Source: Nitrincola sp. A-D6
GTDB taxonomy: Bacteria; Pseudomonadota; Gammaproteobacteria; Pseudomonadales; Balneatricaceae
Direction: 5' to 3'
DNA: 60,590 bases
NCBI RefSeq assembly: GCF_000764495.1
Contig: NZ_JRLB01000025.1
Location: 1-60,590 of the forward strand
The notes under the pieces are model-generated. The model made no database searches, had not been told where the DNA came from, and saw only the letters and a list, made by a program, of their open reading frames with translations. The translations under genes and the position numbers were made by a program. Positions 7,472-15,258 of the stretch are shown here, one piece after another (the stretch's first letter is position 1; every line of letters starts with the position of its first letter).

Positions 7472-8430
7472 GCGTCCGCTTGCCTGACCTCTTCCATATT
7501 GGGATGCGTCTTTAAATAGGTCATCCACGATACATCAATGGCTTTCACTTCATCTTCAATCCAGCGTTTGAACGCCATCACCTTTTGATACTTAAAATGA
7601 GGGGCAGGCGCGACAAGGTAAAAGTCATACTGCGACTTCATATAAATGGGCAGCGGGCAAATAAGCTGACCTTTTTCTATCTGCTCATACACCAGACTAT
7701 AACGCATCATCGCCAGCCCTTGGCGAGACAACAACGCCTCCATCAAAGAGGTCGAATCCGCCACATGCAAATGCGATTTCATCGGCATATCGTAAAGGTC
7801 TAAAAATCGCTGTAACACCGGCCACACATGCTGAACATCCGGTCCAGTATCGGTAATAATAGGAATATTGAGTAATTGTGCCTTAATTGGCTCGTCCATG
7901 TTAATCATCGATGGATGGCACACCAACACTAAGTACTCTTTAAACAACAACTGTGAAGTCAGCCCAGCATACTGGCCTTGACCTAAACGAATACATAAGT
8001 CCAAATCACTGTCCGCAAAGGTCGATATATCAATGCTTGGACTCAGCCGAAGATGAATCTCCGGCTGCTGAGCCTGGAAGCGACCCAAACGCGACACCAG
8101 CCAACGGTTGGAAAACGACGGTACCGTACTGATCACCAGGGTATTAGGATTCGGGTCCTCCATAATCCCTTTGACCCCCTCTTCCAATAAGCCAAACGCC
8201 TTCTCAACATACTCAAATAAATACTGCCCTTCCACCGTCAGCACCACTTGGCGGGTGTGTCGTTCAAACAACGCCACCCCCAACGCCTGCTCCAAGGTTT
8301 TAATCTGCTGACTCACCGCCGCCTGCGTGACAAAAAGAGACTCCGCCGCCTTCTTAAAACTCAACGTCTGTGCCGCATAACGAAAGGCTTGTAAGGATTT
8401 AAGCGGTGGTAAAACACGACTGGAAGACAT
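7441..8430 (-). CDS. LysR-family regulator (GcvA-like)
   Basis: The 329-residue protein has the LysR helix-turn-helix at residues 10-70 (LQAFRYAAQTLSFKKAAESL, then VTQAAVSQQIKTLEQALG, LFERHTRQ) and a GcvA-type effector domain (PSFSNRWLVSRLGRFQ, DLDLCIRLGQGQ, LVCHPS). It is divergent from a DUF1127 small gene at 8643, a pairing common in Oceanospirillales-type genomes, and probably controls it. The 3' end overlaps the convergent ligase gene by 31 bases. Confidence 0.85.
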   Translation of the reverse strand: MSSSRVLPPLKSLQAFRYAAQTLSFKKAAESLFVTQAAVSQQIKTLEQALGVALFERHTRQVVLTVEGQYLFEYVEKAFGLLEEGVKGIMEDPNPNTLVISTVPSFSNRWLVSRLGRFQAQQPEIHLRLSPSIDISTFADSDLDLCIRLGQGQYAGLTSQLLFKEYLVLVCHPSMINMDEPIKAQLLNIPIITDTGPDVQHVWPVLQRFLDLYDMPMKSHLHVADSTSLMEALLSRQGLAMMRYSLVYEQIEKGQLICPLPIYMKSQYDFYLVAPAPHFKYQKVMAFKRWIEDEVKAIDVSWMTYLKTHPNMEEVRQADAHCVRAVVKG

Positions 8431-8642
8431 TGACGGCAGTTCTCATAAATAAGATTTTCTTAACTATAAAGCACTTTTTCTCGTTTGTCGCACCGCATTG
8501 AATAACCGATTATTTATCTAAAGCAGACTACCTATAAAGGGACCAGATCTCTTAAAGATAAAAGTACCGAGAACCCTCACATGAACTAGGCGCTTAGGGG
8601 ATCTGCCCCGTAAACAGACAGACAAGGAAAAGGAGAAACACC

Positions 8643-8886
8643 ATGAAAACATGCCCATCAGAAGAAATGAGCATCGTTAAAAGCAACCACTTAGACATCA
8701 ACAACTGCTGCAAAGTAACATTAGAGAATCTAAAAGAAAAACCATGGAAAGCGAATCTTGAAAAAAGTCGTCCATAACTGGCGCACCAGAAGCCGACTCA
8801 GCCAGCTAAACGAAGCGCAACTGAAAGACATCGGCCTGACCGTCGCCGACGTAGATCACGAAATCAACAAACCGCTGTGGAGGTGA
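8643..8886 (+). CDS. DUF1127 small protein, frame broken at an A-run (or initiated internally at TTG)
   Basis: After GGAG and an ATG at 8643, 40 codons read MKTCPSEEMSIVK... up to PWKANLEK, then reach TAA just past a run of six A (8761-8766). One frame over, VVHNWRTRSRLSQL continues into KDIGLTVADVDHEI and NKPLWR, a full DUF1127 domain, ending at 8886. The total of 244 bases is one more than a multiple of three, so five A instead of six would give an 80-residue protein. Alternatively a TTG at 8758 with GGAAAG before it gives a 42-residue DUF1127 protein, near the family's usual size. DUF1127 proteins are small, positively charged and thought to bind RNA. Divergent from the LysR gene. Confidence 0.65.
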
Positions 8887-8999
8887 TTGTCTTCATAATT
8901 CACTATTTCGGCGTCCCGTCCTCAAACCGGAACGTCACACGCCGTTTGGGAGCCGAGAAGCGGTGGAGAAATTGTCAGGCAGCAGCGGCTGGTTATACA

Positions 9000-9263
9000 T
9001 TATTCGTAGTGGCTCCAGAGCCTCAGAACTTTCACCACTTGCTCATCTTCCAGCACTTGGTAGACCAGACGATGCTGAATATTGATGCGGCGCGAATAGG
9101 CCCCCGCAAGATCCCCAATGAGCTTTTCAAATGGAGGCGGCTTGCGGTATGGATCTTCCGCTATCAGCGTTAACAGTTCTTGGGCTTTGGGTTTGAGGCC
9201 GCTGGAGGCCAATTTCTTTGCGTCTTTCTGGGCTTGCTTGATGTAAACCAACTTCCATGTCAC
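9000..9263 (-). CDS. yoeB: YoeB-family toxin (ribosome-dependent mRNA interferase)
   Basis: The 87-residue protein matches Txe/YoeB across its length: KQAQKDAKKLA at the start, PFEKLIGDLAGAYSRRIN with the catalytic Glu and an Arg, HRLVYQV, and a C-terminal SHYE with the catalytic His. It should cut mRNA in the ribosomal A site. Its start overlaps the antitoxin stop by 4 bases, the normal yefM-yoeB layout. The pair looks intact. Confidence 0.88.
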   Translation of the reverse strand: MTWKLVYIKQAQKDAKKLASSGLKPKAQELLTLIAEDPYRKPPPFEKLIGDLAGAYSRRINIQHRLVYQVLEDEQVVKVLRLWSHYE

Positions 9264-9502
9264 CAGTCCAACTCCTCATTGCATTCATCCACGGGGGTAT
9301 CCATCCCCTCACGAATAGACTCCCGCATACCGGGTACGGAGAGTAGGTAAAGTGTTTCCTGAATTGCAGACCAGTCTTCCTCGGAGACCAGGATGGCTTT
9401 GTTCCGCTTACCCATGATGACGATTGGTTGGTGGGACTCAGCGGTCTCGTCAATCAACCGATAAAGGTTGCTGCGCGCTTCAGTTGCTGTGATTCCGTTC
9501 AT
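9260..9502 (-). CDS. yefM: YefM/Phd-family antitoxin
   Basis: The 80-residue protein has the Phd/YefM N-terminal DNA-binding fold (ITATEARSNLYRLIDETAES), IVIMGKRNKAILVSEEDW, and a C-terminal acidic tail that would wrap the toxin. It binds YoeB and represses the shared promoter. The palindromic TGTAC/GTAC motifs at 9537-9560 lie just upstream and are the likely operator. Confidence 0.88.
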   Translation of the reverse strand: MNGITATEARSNLYRLIDETAESHQPIVIMGKRNKAILVSEEDWSAIQETLYLLSVPGMRESIREGMDTPVDECNEELDW

Positions 9503-9536
9503 AACGCACCTCTTGCGTGTTTAACTTTTAATCAAG

Positions 9537-9560
9537 TGTACGCTTATAAGTACGTACGTC
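9537..9560. promoter_or_regulatory. Probable YefM-YoeB operator
   Basis: Upstream of yefM the sequence reads TGTACGCTTATAAGTACGTA and continues CGTC. The TGTAC and GTAC half sites around an AT-rich centre resemble the TGTACA-type palindromes bound by YefM in E. coli. It lies about 35 bases before the antitoxin start, where it would overlap a promoter. Confidence 0.5.
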
Positions 9561-9633
9561 AAGACGAACGCCTTGTGCAACGCTCTGCTTTGGGCACCAG
9601 ATAGACCTATACCTCTATTTCAATCACTCAGTA

Positions 9634-9855
9634 TTAATTTTTGAAAAAAGCAGTGACCTTCTTCAGAACATATATATATATAACAACTACCAAAACAATA
9701 TAAGCACAAAGAACAACACCAATAACAAACGTGTTGCTCAAGTAGCTTAAAAGCACAAAAATTCCATAGATAGCAAGCGCCCAATACAATAAACCCAAAA
9801 TCTCATCAATCAACGTGAATTTTGATATGTAATATGCCCATTTTCTCTTCTGCAT
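9634..9855 (-). CDS. Small two-helix membrane protein; candidate immunity partner of the upstream protein
   Basis: The 73-residue protein has two or three hydrophobic segments (about residues 16-38 and 43-63) between a basic N-terminus (MQKRKWAYYISK) and a basic tail (KKVTAFFKN). GAGG is 8 bases before the ATG. It follows the 231-residue gene by 30 bases on the same strand and has the same AT-rich composition, unlike the flanking genes. Size, topology and position fit a membrane immunity protein, but I recognise no family, so this is inference only. Confidence 0.55.
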   Translation of the reverse strand: MQKRKWAYYISKFTLIDEILGLLYWALAIYGIFVLLSYLSNTFVIGVVLCAYIVLVVVIYIYVLKKVTAFFKN

Positions 9856-9885
9856 ATCAGATGCCTCATGTCTCGTGGGATCAGT

Positions 9886-10581
9886 TTAATTCATATTTTC
9901 TGTTGATCGCATCCATGAATTCATCATGATTTCGTTCAGCAGTAGATATATAGCCTGAACATATTTTTCCAAGGGCTTTTCCAGTAGAAAATATAGCAGC
10001 TGCAAATCCCCTTTTCTTTGTAGGATGAAGTAGAGTTGCGGACTCTTCATTCGAAGTCTCATGGCTGCATGTGAAGAGCGCTGCATTAGCCCTTGCATCA
10101 TAAGCAGACCGATGGGAGTGCCTATACCTGTAGCTGATGCACCAGCCGATACCCCAATACGTTTTGCAATCTGCTTATATGCTGCACTTGCTGCAATGGC
10201 AAAAGCAATTCTAGTAGCTACTGCCTCAGCAAGTTTTTTACCTATCACCATTCTCCCGGCTGTATACCCAGCGCCTATACCCGCCTGCTCTGCCAATGTC
10301 ACAATCGCGTCTTCAGGAAAATATGAGTAATAGTGCTCAAGGACATAAACAATACTTTTGTAAAGAGGACTCCTTCGATCACTGGAGCCATACCTGAAAA
10401 AGTCCTCGAGCAAAGATACCATTGCCCTATTTTCATAGCCAATGTTAGCTATTCGACCATCGTTGCCAAGCCCAAGTCCCTCTCCTGTTCGTTGTATGCC
10501 AAAAGCAACGTCTTGTCCTACAGAGTAAACCCCCTTACCTAAAGCTACGGCAACATCAATTGAACTATCCATAAATGACAT
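9886..10581 (-). CDS. Unknown protein with a Gly/Ala-rich hydrophobic core; candidate pore-forming toxin
   Basis: The ATG at 10581 (after AGGAAGA) gives 231 residues; an earlier in-frame start at 10638 lacks such a site. The N-terminus is polar and glycine-rich (VALGKGVYSVGQDVAF, then GEGLGLGNDG). The middle, about residues 98-170, is a long Ala/Gly-rich amphipathic to hydrophobic stretch (AGIGAGYTAGRMVIGKKLAE, AVATRIAFAIAASAAYK, GASATGIGTPIGLLMMQGL), the kind of helical hairpin found in pore-forming domains. The tail is mixed helix. There is no signal peptide and no toxin-delivery marker domain. A small membrane protein follows at 30 bases. Base composition is AT-rich relative to the rest of the window. 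Confidence 0.55.
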   Translation of the reverse strand: MSFMDSSIDVAVALGKGVYSVGQDVAFGIQRTGEGLGLGNDGRIANIGYENRAMVSLLEDFFRYGSSDRRSPLYKSIVYVLEHYYSYFPEDAIVTLAEQAGIGAGYTAGRMVIGKKLAEAVATRIAFAIAASAAYKQIAKRIGVSAGASATGIGTPIGLLMMQGLMQRSSHAAMRLRMKSPQLYFILQRKGDLQLLYFLLEKPLEKYVQAIYLLLNEIMMNSWMRSTENMN

Positions 10582-10803
10582 AATCTTCTTCCTTTTTGTA
10601 TAACGTTTATATAGCAGCCCCAAATACCACTTTACCAAGATGACTGCCCAATACAGGTTCCCGAAGAGCTTAGGGCTGATATGTCTTCCCTAGCATGTAC
10701 AGCCTTGATATCTGATAGACAAACAGGTCATCAAGACCACTACCTCAGCATCATAACCATAATATATGTAATGGATTAAAGCAGGCAATATCCAGGGTTG
10801 CAA

Positions 10804-10834
10804 GGTTGGAAGCAGTTACACTCTACTTCCAACC
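10804..10834. terminator. Inverted repeat spanning the stop of the Trp-rich gene
   Basis: GGTTGGAAG at 10804-10812 and CTTCCAACC at 10826-10834 form a perfect 9-bp stem with a 13-base loop. The stem includes the last codons (Gly-Trp-Lys) of the minus-strand Trp-rich gene. No T-run follows, so intrinsic termination is uncertain; it may protect the mRNA 3' end. Confidence 0.35.
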
Positions 10835-11038
10835 CATATGCCACTCGGCATCATCCTTTAATTCCTGCCATGGAAATTTGTATACCTGCTTGGTCAACAC
10901 CGCCTCTAGCAAACACGCCTCTACCCGCTCCTGCTCATCCCGAACCAGCTTCGTGACCATAAAGTGCTTTTCTTTATTACGTGGTGTAACGGCTGTCCAT
11001 TTACTGCGCAGCAACTTCTCTGGATTGATGGCGTTCAC
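10823..11038 (-). CDS. TIGR02450-family Trp-rich small protein
   Basis: The 71-residue protein matches the TIGR02450 'Trp-rich' family: KLLRSKWTAVTPRNKEKHFM, VTKLVRDE, CLLEAVLTKQVYKFPWQELK, then AEWHMGW. Tryptophans and basic residues are evenly spaced. The function of the family is unknown. The start codon is GTG, with GAGG 7 bases upstream. A decayed partial copy lies at 6302-6437. Confidence 0.75.
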   Translation of the reverse strand: MNAINPEKLLRSKWTAVTPRNKEKHFMVTKLVRDEQERVEACLLEAVLTKQVYKFPWQELKDDAEWHMGWK

Positions 11039-11158
11039 ATCTTATCCTCATCCGAATATAACCTATTGAACTGACTTATGCCGTTTGAACGTTAACAAAG
11101 TAAAAATGGATCAGGGTTAAGCCAAAGCTCTCTCGGCATTGGCATCCTGCGTCATTCT

Positions 11159-11192
11159 ATCGCCCGGGGACCGGGCTCCTACCATAGGAGCC
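11159..11192. repeat. REP-like palindromic element (GTAG-headed) with an adjoining hairpin
   Basis: On the minus strand the sequence reads GTAGGAGCCCGG, TCC, CCGGGCGAT. A GTAG head followed by a GC-rich hairpin is the layout of REP elements mobilised by RAYT transposases in Pseudomonas and relatives. Overlapping it, GGCTCCTACCATAGGAGCC (11174-11192) is a perfect 8-bp stem with a 3-base loop. It sits downstream of the tautomerase gene. I saw no second copy in this window and no RAYT gene. Confidence 0.5.
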
Positions 11193-11195
11193 TCA

Positions 11196-11585
11196 CTAAA
11201 TGTGGTATCGGTACTCTTGAGTCTTGCCTCCGTAGCCGTATGCAGTAGCGCGTACATCTTGAACATAAACATAACTGACCTCATGCAGATCGCCGAGCAA
11301 TTGGCTGAACCCGTCAAATGCAGCATGGATGTACTCGACTTTTTCAGCTTTGGTGTTTGTTTCATCTGTGATTTTGATATCAAAGTAGATTGTTTTTTTG
11401 CCGAGCTCTGCTAAAGACTTACCACCAATGAGCCAGTCTTCTGGATCGACATAGTCGATGGCGATTGATGTTACCTCCGGCTTTTTCTTGAGGATTCGGG
11501 TTGTGAGGTCCATTAAGAGGCCGGAAATAGATGTTGTCATCTCCGGCGATTTTTTTGCACTTACTTTGACGTTGAGAATGGGCAT
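11196..11585 (-). CDS. Tautomerase-family protein (4-oxalocrotonate tautomerase-like)
   Basis: The protein starts MPILNVKVSA, so Pro-2 becomes the N-terminal catalytic proline after Met removal, the hallmark of the tautomerase superfamily. The first half has the beta-alpha-beta pattern with a conserved-looking VTSIAIDYVDPEDWLIGG. At 129 residues it is a two-repeat form rather than the 62-residue 4-OT. It lies downstream of the MarR gene on the same strand, and an operator-like palindrome just before its start (11599-11618) matches the one before marR, so MarR probably represses it. The substrate is unknown. Confidence 0.75.
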   Translation of the reverse strand: MPILNVKVSAKKSPEMTTSISGLLMDLTTRILKKKPEVTSIAIDYVDPEDWLIGGKSLAELGKKTIYFDIKITDETNTKAEKVEYIHAAFDGFSQLLGDLHEVSYVYVQDVRATAYGYGGKTQEYRYHI

Positions 11586-11598
11586 AGTAGATCTCCAT

Positions 11599-11618
11599 TA
11601 GTTAGCTTTGCAACTATA
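11599..11618. promoter_or_regulatory. Candidate MarR operator before the tautomerase gene
   Basis: TAGTTAGCTTTGCAACTATA is an imperfect palindrome (TAGTT-GC...GC-AACTA) located 14 bases before the tautomerase start. Its arms match the palindrome upstream of the marR-like gene at 12068-12089, differing mainly in the central bases (CTTTG against CAATG). Confidence 0.6.
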
Positions 11619-11633
11619 TAGGTATAAAAACAC

Positions 11634-12049
11634 TCACTTTAAGGCGGAGCGCACACCACGAACCTTGGTCACCGTATCAGTAAAATCGTCTTGTCCTATG
11701 GTGTTCTTAATTCTTGTCGTCACAACCCCGCTAGCCTCATTGAGCGCCGCATGAATTTCAACCGCCGCATCTGTCGGCTGAACCGTTTGCTCTCTACCAT
11801 CGTGCTTGGAACTTACCCGCTGGATAAACCCCTTCGCGGCAAGTGCATCAAGAGCGCGGGTTGCTGTGGGTCGTGATATGGCCATGGATTCAGCAATTTC
11901 ACGCTGAAGTAATCCAGGCTTGTCTAACACCGTACGAAGCATAAATGCTTGGGGCGGTGTTAACCCAAAAGGTGCAAAGGCATCAGCCACTCTTTTTCAA
12001 GTTGGCGAGCCAGCGCAGTGGTATTGAAGTAGAGGCAATATTCAAACAT
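11634..12049 (-). CDS. MarR-family transcriptional regulator, frame broken near the N-terminus
   Basis: From an ATG at 12049 the minus strand reads MFEYCLYFNTTALARQLEK, then the frame is lost at a run of five A near 11998; one more A continues into RVADAFAPFGLTPPQAFML and the rest. The corrected protein has 138 residues, a typical MarR length. The winged helix is clear: PGLLQREIAESMAISRPTAT, then RALDALAAKGFIQR and a wing with SKHDGRE. As written, only a 118-codon frame from a GTG at 11990 is continuous. It probably regulates itself and the tautomerase gene through the two matching palindromes. Confidence 0.78.
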
Positions 12050-12067
12050 AGCTGCAGTCTAGCCACA

Positions 12068-12089
12068 TATAGTTAGCAATGCAACTATA
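12068..12089. promoter_or_regulatory. Candidate autoregulatory MarR operator
   Basis: A 22-base near-perfect palindrome (arms TATAGTT and AACTATA around agcaatgc) lies about 19 bases upstream of the marR start. The same motif with a slightly different centre precedes the tautomerase gene at 11599-11618. Paired identical palindromes at the regulator and its neighbour fit MarR-type control. Confidence 0.6.
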
Positions 12090-12172
12090 TATATACAAAA
12101 CCAACGCCAAGATGTTCGATTTGACTACGATGCGTCTAAACTCGACGCTGTAGCCGTCAGTGGCTATATATT

Positions 12173-13126
12173 CTATACAAAGTCGCCACCCGCCAGACGG
12201 GCGTGATTGCTGATTACAAGTTCACTGAGAAAATCGGCCAGTACGCGCACACGTATTGATTGCGTCAGATCTGACTGGATCACCAGATAAATAGGCTGAT
12301 CTATACCCAACTCAGTTGCTATACAAACCAACCCTGTATTTATTGCCGAGATATGCGGTAACACGGCCAAGCCAATTCCGGCCTGCGCGGCTACGACCTG
12401 AGTGGTGATGGATGTTGTAGTAAGCTTGGGTGCTCTTCCCTGCAATACCCGTTCTACCCATTGTGCGACAGGCAGATGCGCTTGCATGTCGGTCCAGGTG
12501 ATAAAGTCGTCTTGGTCATAGTGGACTCCATCCGAAACAGGGTTGCGTTTACCAGCATAGGCCTGACTGCAGTAAACGCCATACCCCAGGGTGCCCAGGC
12601 GACGCAAATTCACATTGCCGCGCTCCGGCCTGACCATGCGCACGGCCAGATCTGCATCTCGGCGATGTAGATTCGCCGTGGCGATATCAGTCACCACCTC
12701 CACTTCAAGCTGAGGATAGGCTTGAAAAAACGCTGGCAAGGCCGGAAGGATCAGCCCTGTTGCCAGGCCTTCGGCCGTGGCCAGACGCACCTTTCCGGTG
12801 ACTTGCGCATACTGCTCAGCGCCTGAAGAAAAGGCGTTTGCGGCCAGTTCCAGAGCCTCAGCTTTGTCAAGCAGAGCGGCACCATCATCGGTCAGTTTAT
12901 AACCTGATTGCTGGCGTATAAAAAGCGGTAAATTCAGCGCCGATTCAAGCCTTTCGATACGTCGCGACAGCGTCGCAATGCCCAGACCGAGCGAATTGGC
13001 CGCGCCACTAAGTGTGCCACAACGCGCCACAGCAAGAAAAACGCGGGCGTCATCCCAGATCATATGCGCTAGCGGCAGCTTTCCGTTATTGGAAAACCGC
13101 TTATCATTTTTATCTATTTTTTTCAT
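12173..13126 (-). CDS. LysR-family transcriptional regulator
   Basis: The helix-turn-helix domain is DDARVFLAVARCGTLSGAAN, then GIATLSRRIERLESALN and LPLFIRQQSGY, followed by a standard effector domain (VRLATAEGLATGLILPALPA, DLAVRM). The best-supported starts are ATGs at 13126 or 13063; the latter (MIWDDARVF) matches the usual start of this LysR group, giving 297 residues, and 13126 adds a lysine-rich lead. A still earlier frame start would run into the ribosome site of the divergent gene. It is divergent from the quinone oxidoreductase gene at 13174 and likely regulates it. Confidence 0.8.
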   Translation of the reverse strand: MKKIDKNDKRFSNNGKLPLAHMIWDDARVFLAVARCGTLSGAANSLGLGIATLSRRIERLESALNLPLFIRQQSGYKLTDDGAALLDKAEALELAANAFSSGAEQYAQVTGKVRLATAEGLATGLILPALPAFFQAYPQLEVEVVTDIATANLHRRDADLAVRMVRPERGNVNLRRLGTLGYGVYCSQAYAGKRNPVSDGVHYDQDDFITWTDMQAHLPVAQWVERVLQGRAPKLTTTSITTQVVAAQAGIGLAVLPHISAINTGLVCIATELGIDQPIYLVIQSDLTQSIRVRVLADFLSELVISNHARLAGGDFV

Positions 13127-13173
13127 ATTCGGATTATTCCACACTAGCCTTCCAAGATTCAAGGAGCGCTATC

Positions 13174-14181
13174 ATGAATAAGCACGAATACCCACCAACT
13201 CAACCATCACAGCTGTCAGACGGTGATATGCACATTCGTATCAAAGCACCCGGAGGGCCAGAAACACTCGAGGTTATCGCGTCCACGCCACAAGCGCCAG
13301 GACCAGACGAAATTCGTATTCGTCAGCACGCCATCGGCGTTAATTTTATTGATATCTATCATCGCAGCGGGCTCCATCCGTTGCCTGAGCCGTATATTCC
13401 TGGGGTCGAGGGTGCCGGAGTCGTCGAAGCCGTTGGCACTGAGGTTGATGGAATTCGGGTTGGTGATCGAGTGGTTTATGCTGGCGTTCCCGGTGGCTAT
13501 GCCTCAACCAGACTGCTACCCGCTTGGCGGGCGGTGCATCTGCCTCAAGAGATTGCTTTTAACACCGCCGCAGCCTCCATGCTGCGTGGACTCACCGCCC
13601 ATATGTTGCTAACCGTCAGCTATCCGGTTGGCCCTGGGTCAGTCCTGCTTATTCATGCTGTAGCGGGCGGTCTTGGCGTACTACTCACCCGCTGGGCCAA
13701 GCAGTTTGGCGCCACAGTGATCGGCACGGCCAGTACAAAAGACAAGGCCGCGTACGCCCTTGCCCAGGGTGCCGATCATGTCATTGTTGGTCGGGATGCC
13801 GATCTAGTCCAGGAAATAGCCAAGCTGACAAACGCCAGAGGCGTAGACTTCGTGATTGATGGCATCGGCGGGGATATGCTAAGAAAGTCACTACAAGCTG
13901 TCCGCCCCTTCGGGACTGTCGCCAATATAGGTTGGGTGGCGAGACCTGTCTCTCCAATCAGAATAGAGGAACTGGCAACCGCTTCATTAGCAAAGCCAAG
14001 CGTCATGGCCTATTCAGCCGATCGAGACCGTTACGCCAAAGCTGCTGCCGCGACGATAAAAGCGTTCAGTGCGGGTGTCGTTGCGGATATCGGCGGAGAG
14101 TACAAGCTGGCGGATGCTGCAACAGCGCACAGGGAACTCGAATCTGGTCGCACAACAGGTAGCTTACTTCTGTTACCGTAA
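13174..14181 (+). CDS. Zinc-independent NADPH:quinone oxidoreductase (MDR superfamily)
   Basis: The 335-residue protein shows the quinone reductase pattern: VNFIDIYHRSGLHPLP, PGVEGAGVVEAVG, GDRVVYAGVPGGYA, then the Rossmann segment VLLIHAVAGGLGVLLTRWAK and VDFVIDGIGG. The zinc-ligand cysteines of alcohol dehydrogenases are absent, as expected for this group. AAGGAG sits 7 bases before the ATG at 13174. It probably reduces quinones or similar enones with NADPH, and is likely induced through the divergent LysR regulator. Confidence 0.87.
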   Translation: MNKHEYPPTQPSQLSDGDMHIRIKAPGGPETLEVIASTPQAPGPDEIRIRQHAIGVNFIDIYHRSGLHPLPEPYIPGVEGAGVVEAVGTEVDGIRVGDRVVYAGVPGGYASTRLLPAWRAVHLPQEIAFNTAAASMLRGLTAHMLLTVSYPVGPGSVLLIHAVAGGLGVLLTRWAKQFGATVIGTASTKDKAAYALAQGADHVIVGRDADLVQEIAKLTNARGVDFVIDGIGGDMLRKSLQAVRPFGTVANIGWVARPVSPIRIEELATASLAKPSVMAYSADRDRYAKAAAATIKAFSAGVVADIGGEYKLADAATAHRELESGRTTGSLLLLP

Positions 14182-14392
14182 GGTTTTACACCTTTGAGGC
14201 CTCTTTGTGTCGTCTCGGTGTCGAGCAAGCCGTGCTGCTAATTGAATCCCTAACGGCTCTGCAACTTGGCCTCATGTGGTTATCCAAAGTCAGCAATGGA
14301 AAAAAGCAGGCTTTGGCGCATTGTAGAAAATAGGCGTCATACGCATAGATACAATGGATGGAGCGGAAAATCAGCCCCCTTATACTACCTGG

Positions 14393-15157
14393 TTAGGTAT
14401 CCTCTTCAGCAAACAAATACCCGAGGATTCGCTCGGGTCCATTCAGGAATTCTTTAGTAATCAGGTAGTGATCTGTTTCGCGGTAGTTTACATCCCGAAT
14501 ACCGTCTTCCTCGAACTGGTATAGCGTGGCACCTGGATAGGCCAGAAGAATCGGTGAGTGGGTGGCAATCAGAAATTGAGCGTGGCGCGGGACTTCAAGC
14601 TCATGAATAATTCTTAGGAACGCCAGTTGCCTTTGAGGTGATAGGGCTGCCTCTGGCTCATCAAGGATATATAGGCCGTGTTCAAAGCGATGCTGGAATA
14701 GTGCCAGGAAGGATTCACCGTGAGATTGTTGATGCAGCGATTTACCGCCGTAAGCCATAAAATTGGAGACACTGTCGAGATAGCTTGCGAAATTGTAGAA
14801 GCTTTCTGCACGCATGAAAAACCCTTCCGTCATTTTAGGCATCCACGAGAGCCGCAGAGCCTGTGCCAGCTCTGATCGGTCTTCTCTCGCTTCCCGATAG
14901 TGGTCTCGGTTTCCACCTTCTGGATTGAAACCGCAGATTTCGGCGAGTGCCTCAAGCAGGGTGGATTTTCCACTGCCATTCTCACCGACGAAGAAGGTAA
15001 CGGGTGTGGGTAGGTCAAGATTAATGCCGTTCCGGAACGCCGGGATATTAAACGGGAAGCTGTTACCGGACATGGGTTCGGAGTTACAGCGTATACTGCG
15101 TAAATACGGAGCACCTAAACGGGAAGCACCTTTTTGCGAAATTTTTCTGGACGCCAT
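14393..15157 (-). CDS. Orphan AAA-family ATPase (ABC/SMC-like fold)
   Basis: The protein has Walker A GENGSGKST near residue 60, Walker B YILDEPEAALS near residue 165 with the catalytic Glu, and a switch motif ATHSPILLAYPGA. The insert between Walker A and B is short, so it is a single-domain ATPase rather than an SMC or RecF protein. The length is 254 residues. Proteins of this COG3910-like type occur singly and their role is unknown; no nuclease or other effector partner adjoins it. The 211 bases downstream (14182-14392) hold no gene that I can see. Confidence 0.75.
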   Translation of the reverse strand: MASRKISQKGASRLGAPYLRSIRCNSEPMSGNSFPFNIPAFRNGINLDLPTPVTFFVGENGSGKSTLLEALAEICGFNPEGGNRDHYREAREDRSELAQALRLSWMPKMTEGFFMRAESFYNFASYLDSVSNFMAYGGKSLHQQSHGESFLALFQHRFEHGLYILDEPEAALSPQRQLAFLRIIHELEVPRHAQFLIATHSPILLAYPGATLYQFEEDGIRDVNYRETDHYLITKEFLNGPERILGYLFAEEDT

Positions 15158-15258
15158 CAGTAACTCTCACTCTTCCATAGTGCTATGTACTCAATGAGCT
15201 TTTACAATAGCACTCATCATCAATATTGTGGAATGGATTGGCTGATAGACAAACAGTG

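Noticed and set aside
1..12100. Genomic island or prophage with integrase and attachment sites
   Set aside because: No integrase, transposase, phage structural gene or tRNA target is present; the zone is better described as a variable region with relics.
12090..12172. Open plus-strand stretch reading QDVRFDYDASKLDAVAVSGY, possible gene relic
   Set aside because: No start codon with a ribosome site, no recognised family, and only about 30 codons before it meets the LysR gene end.
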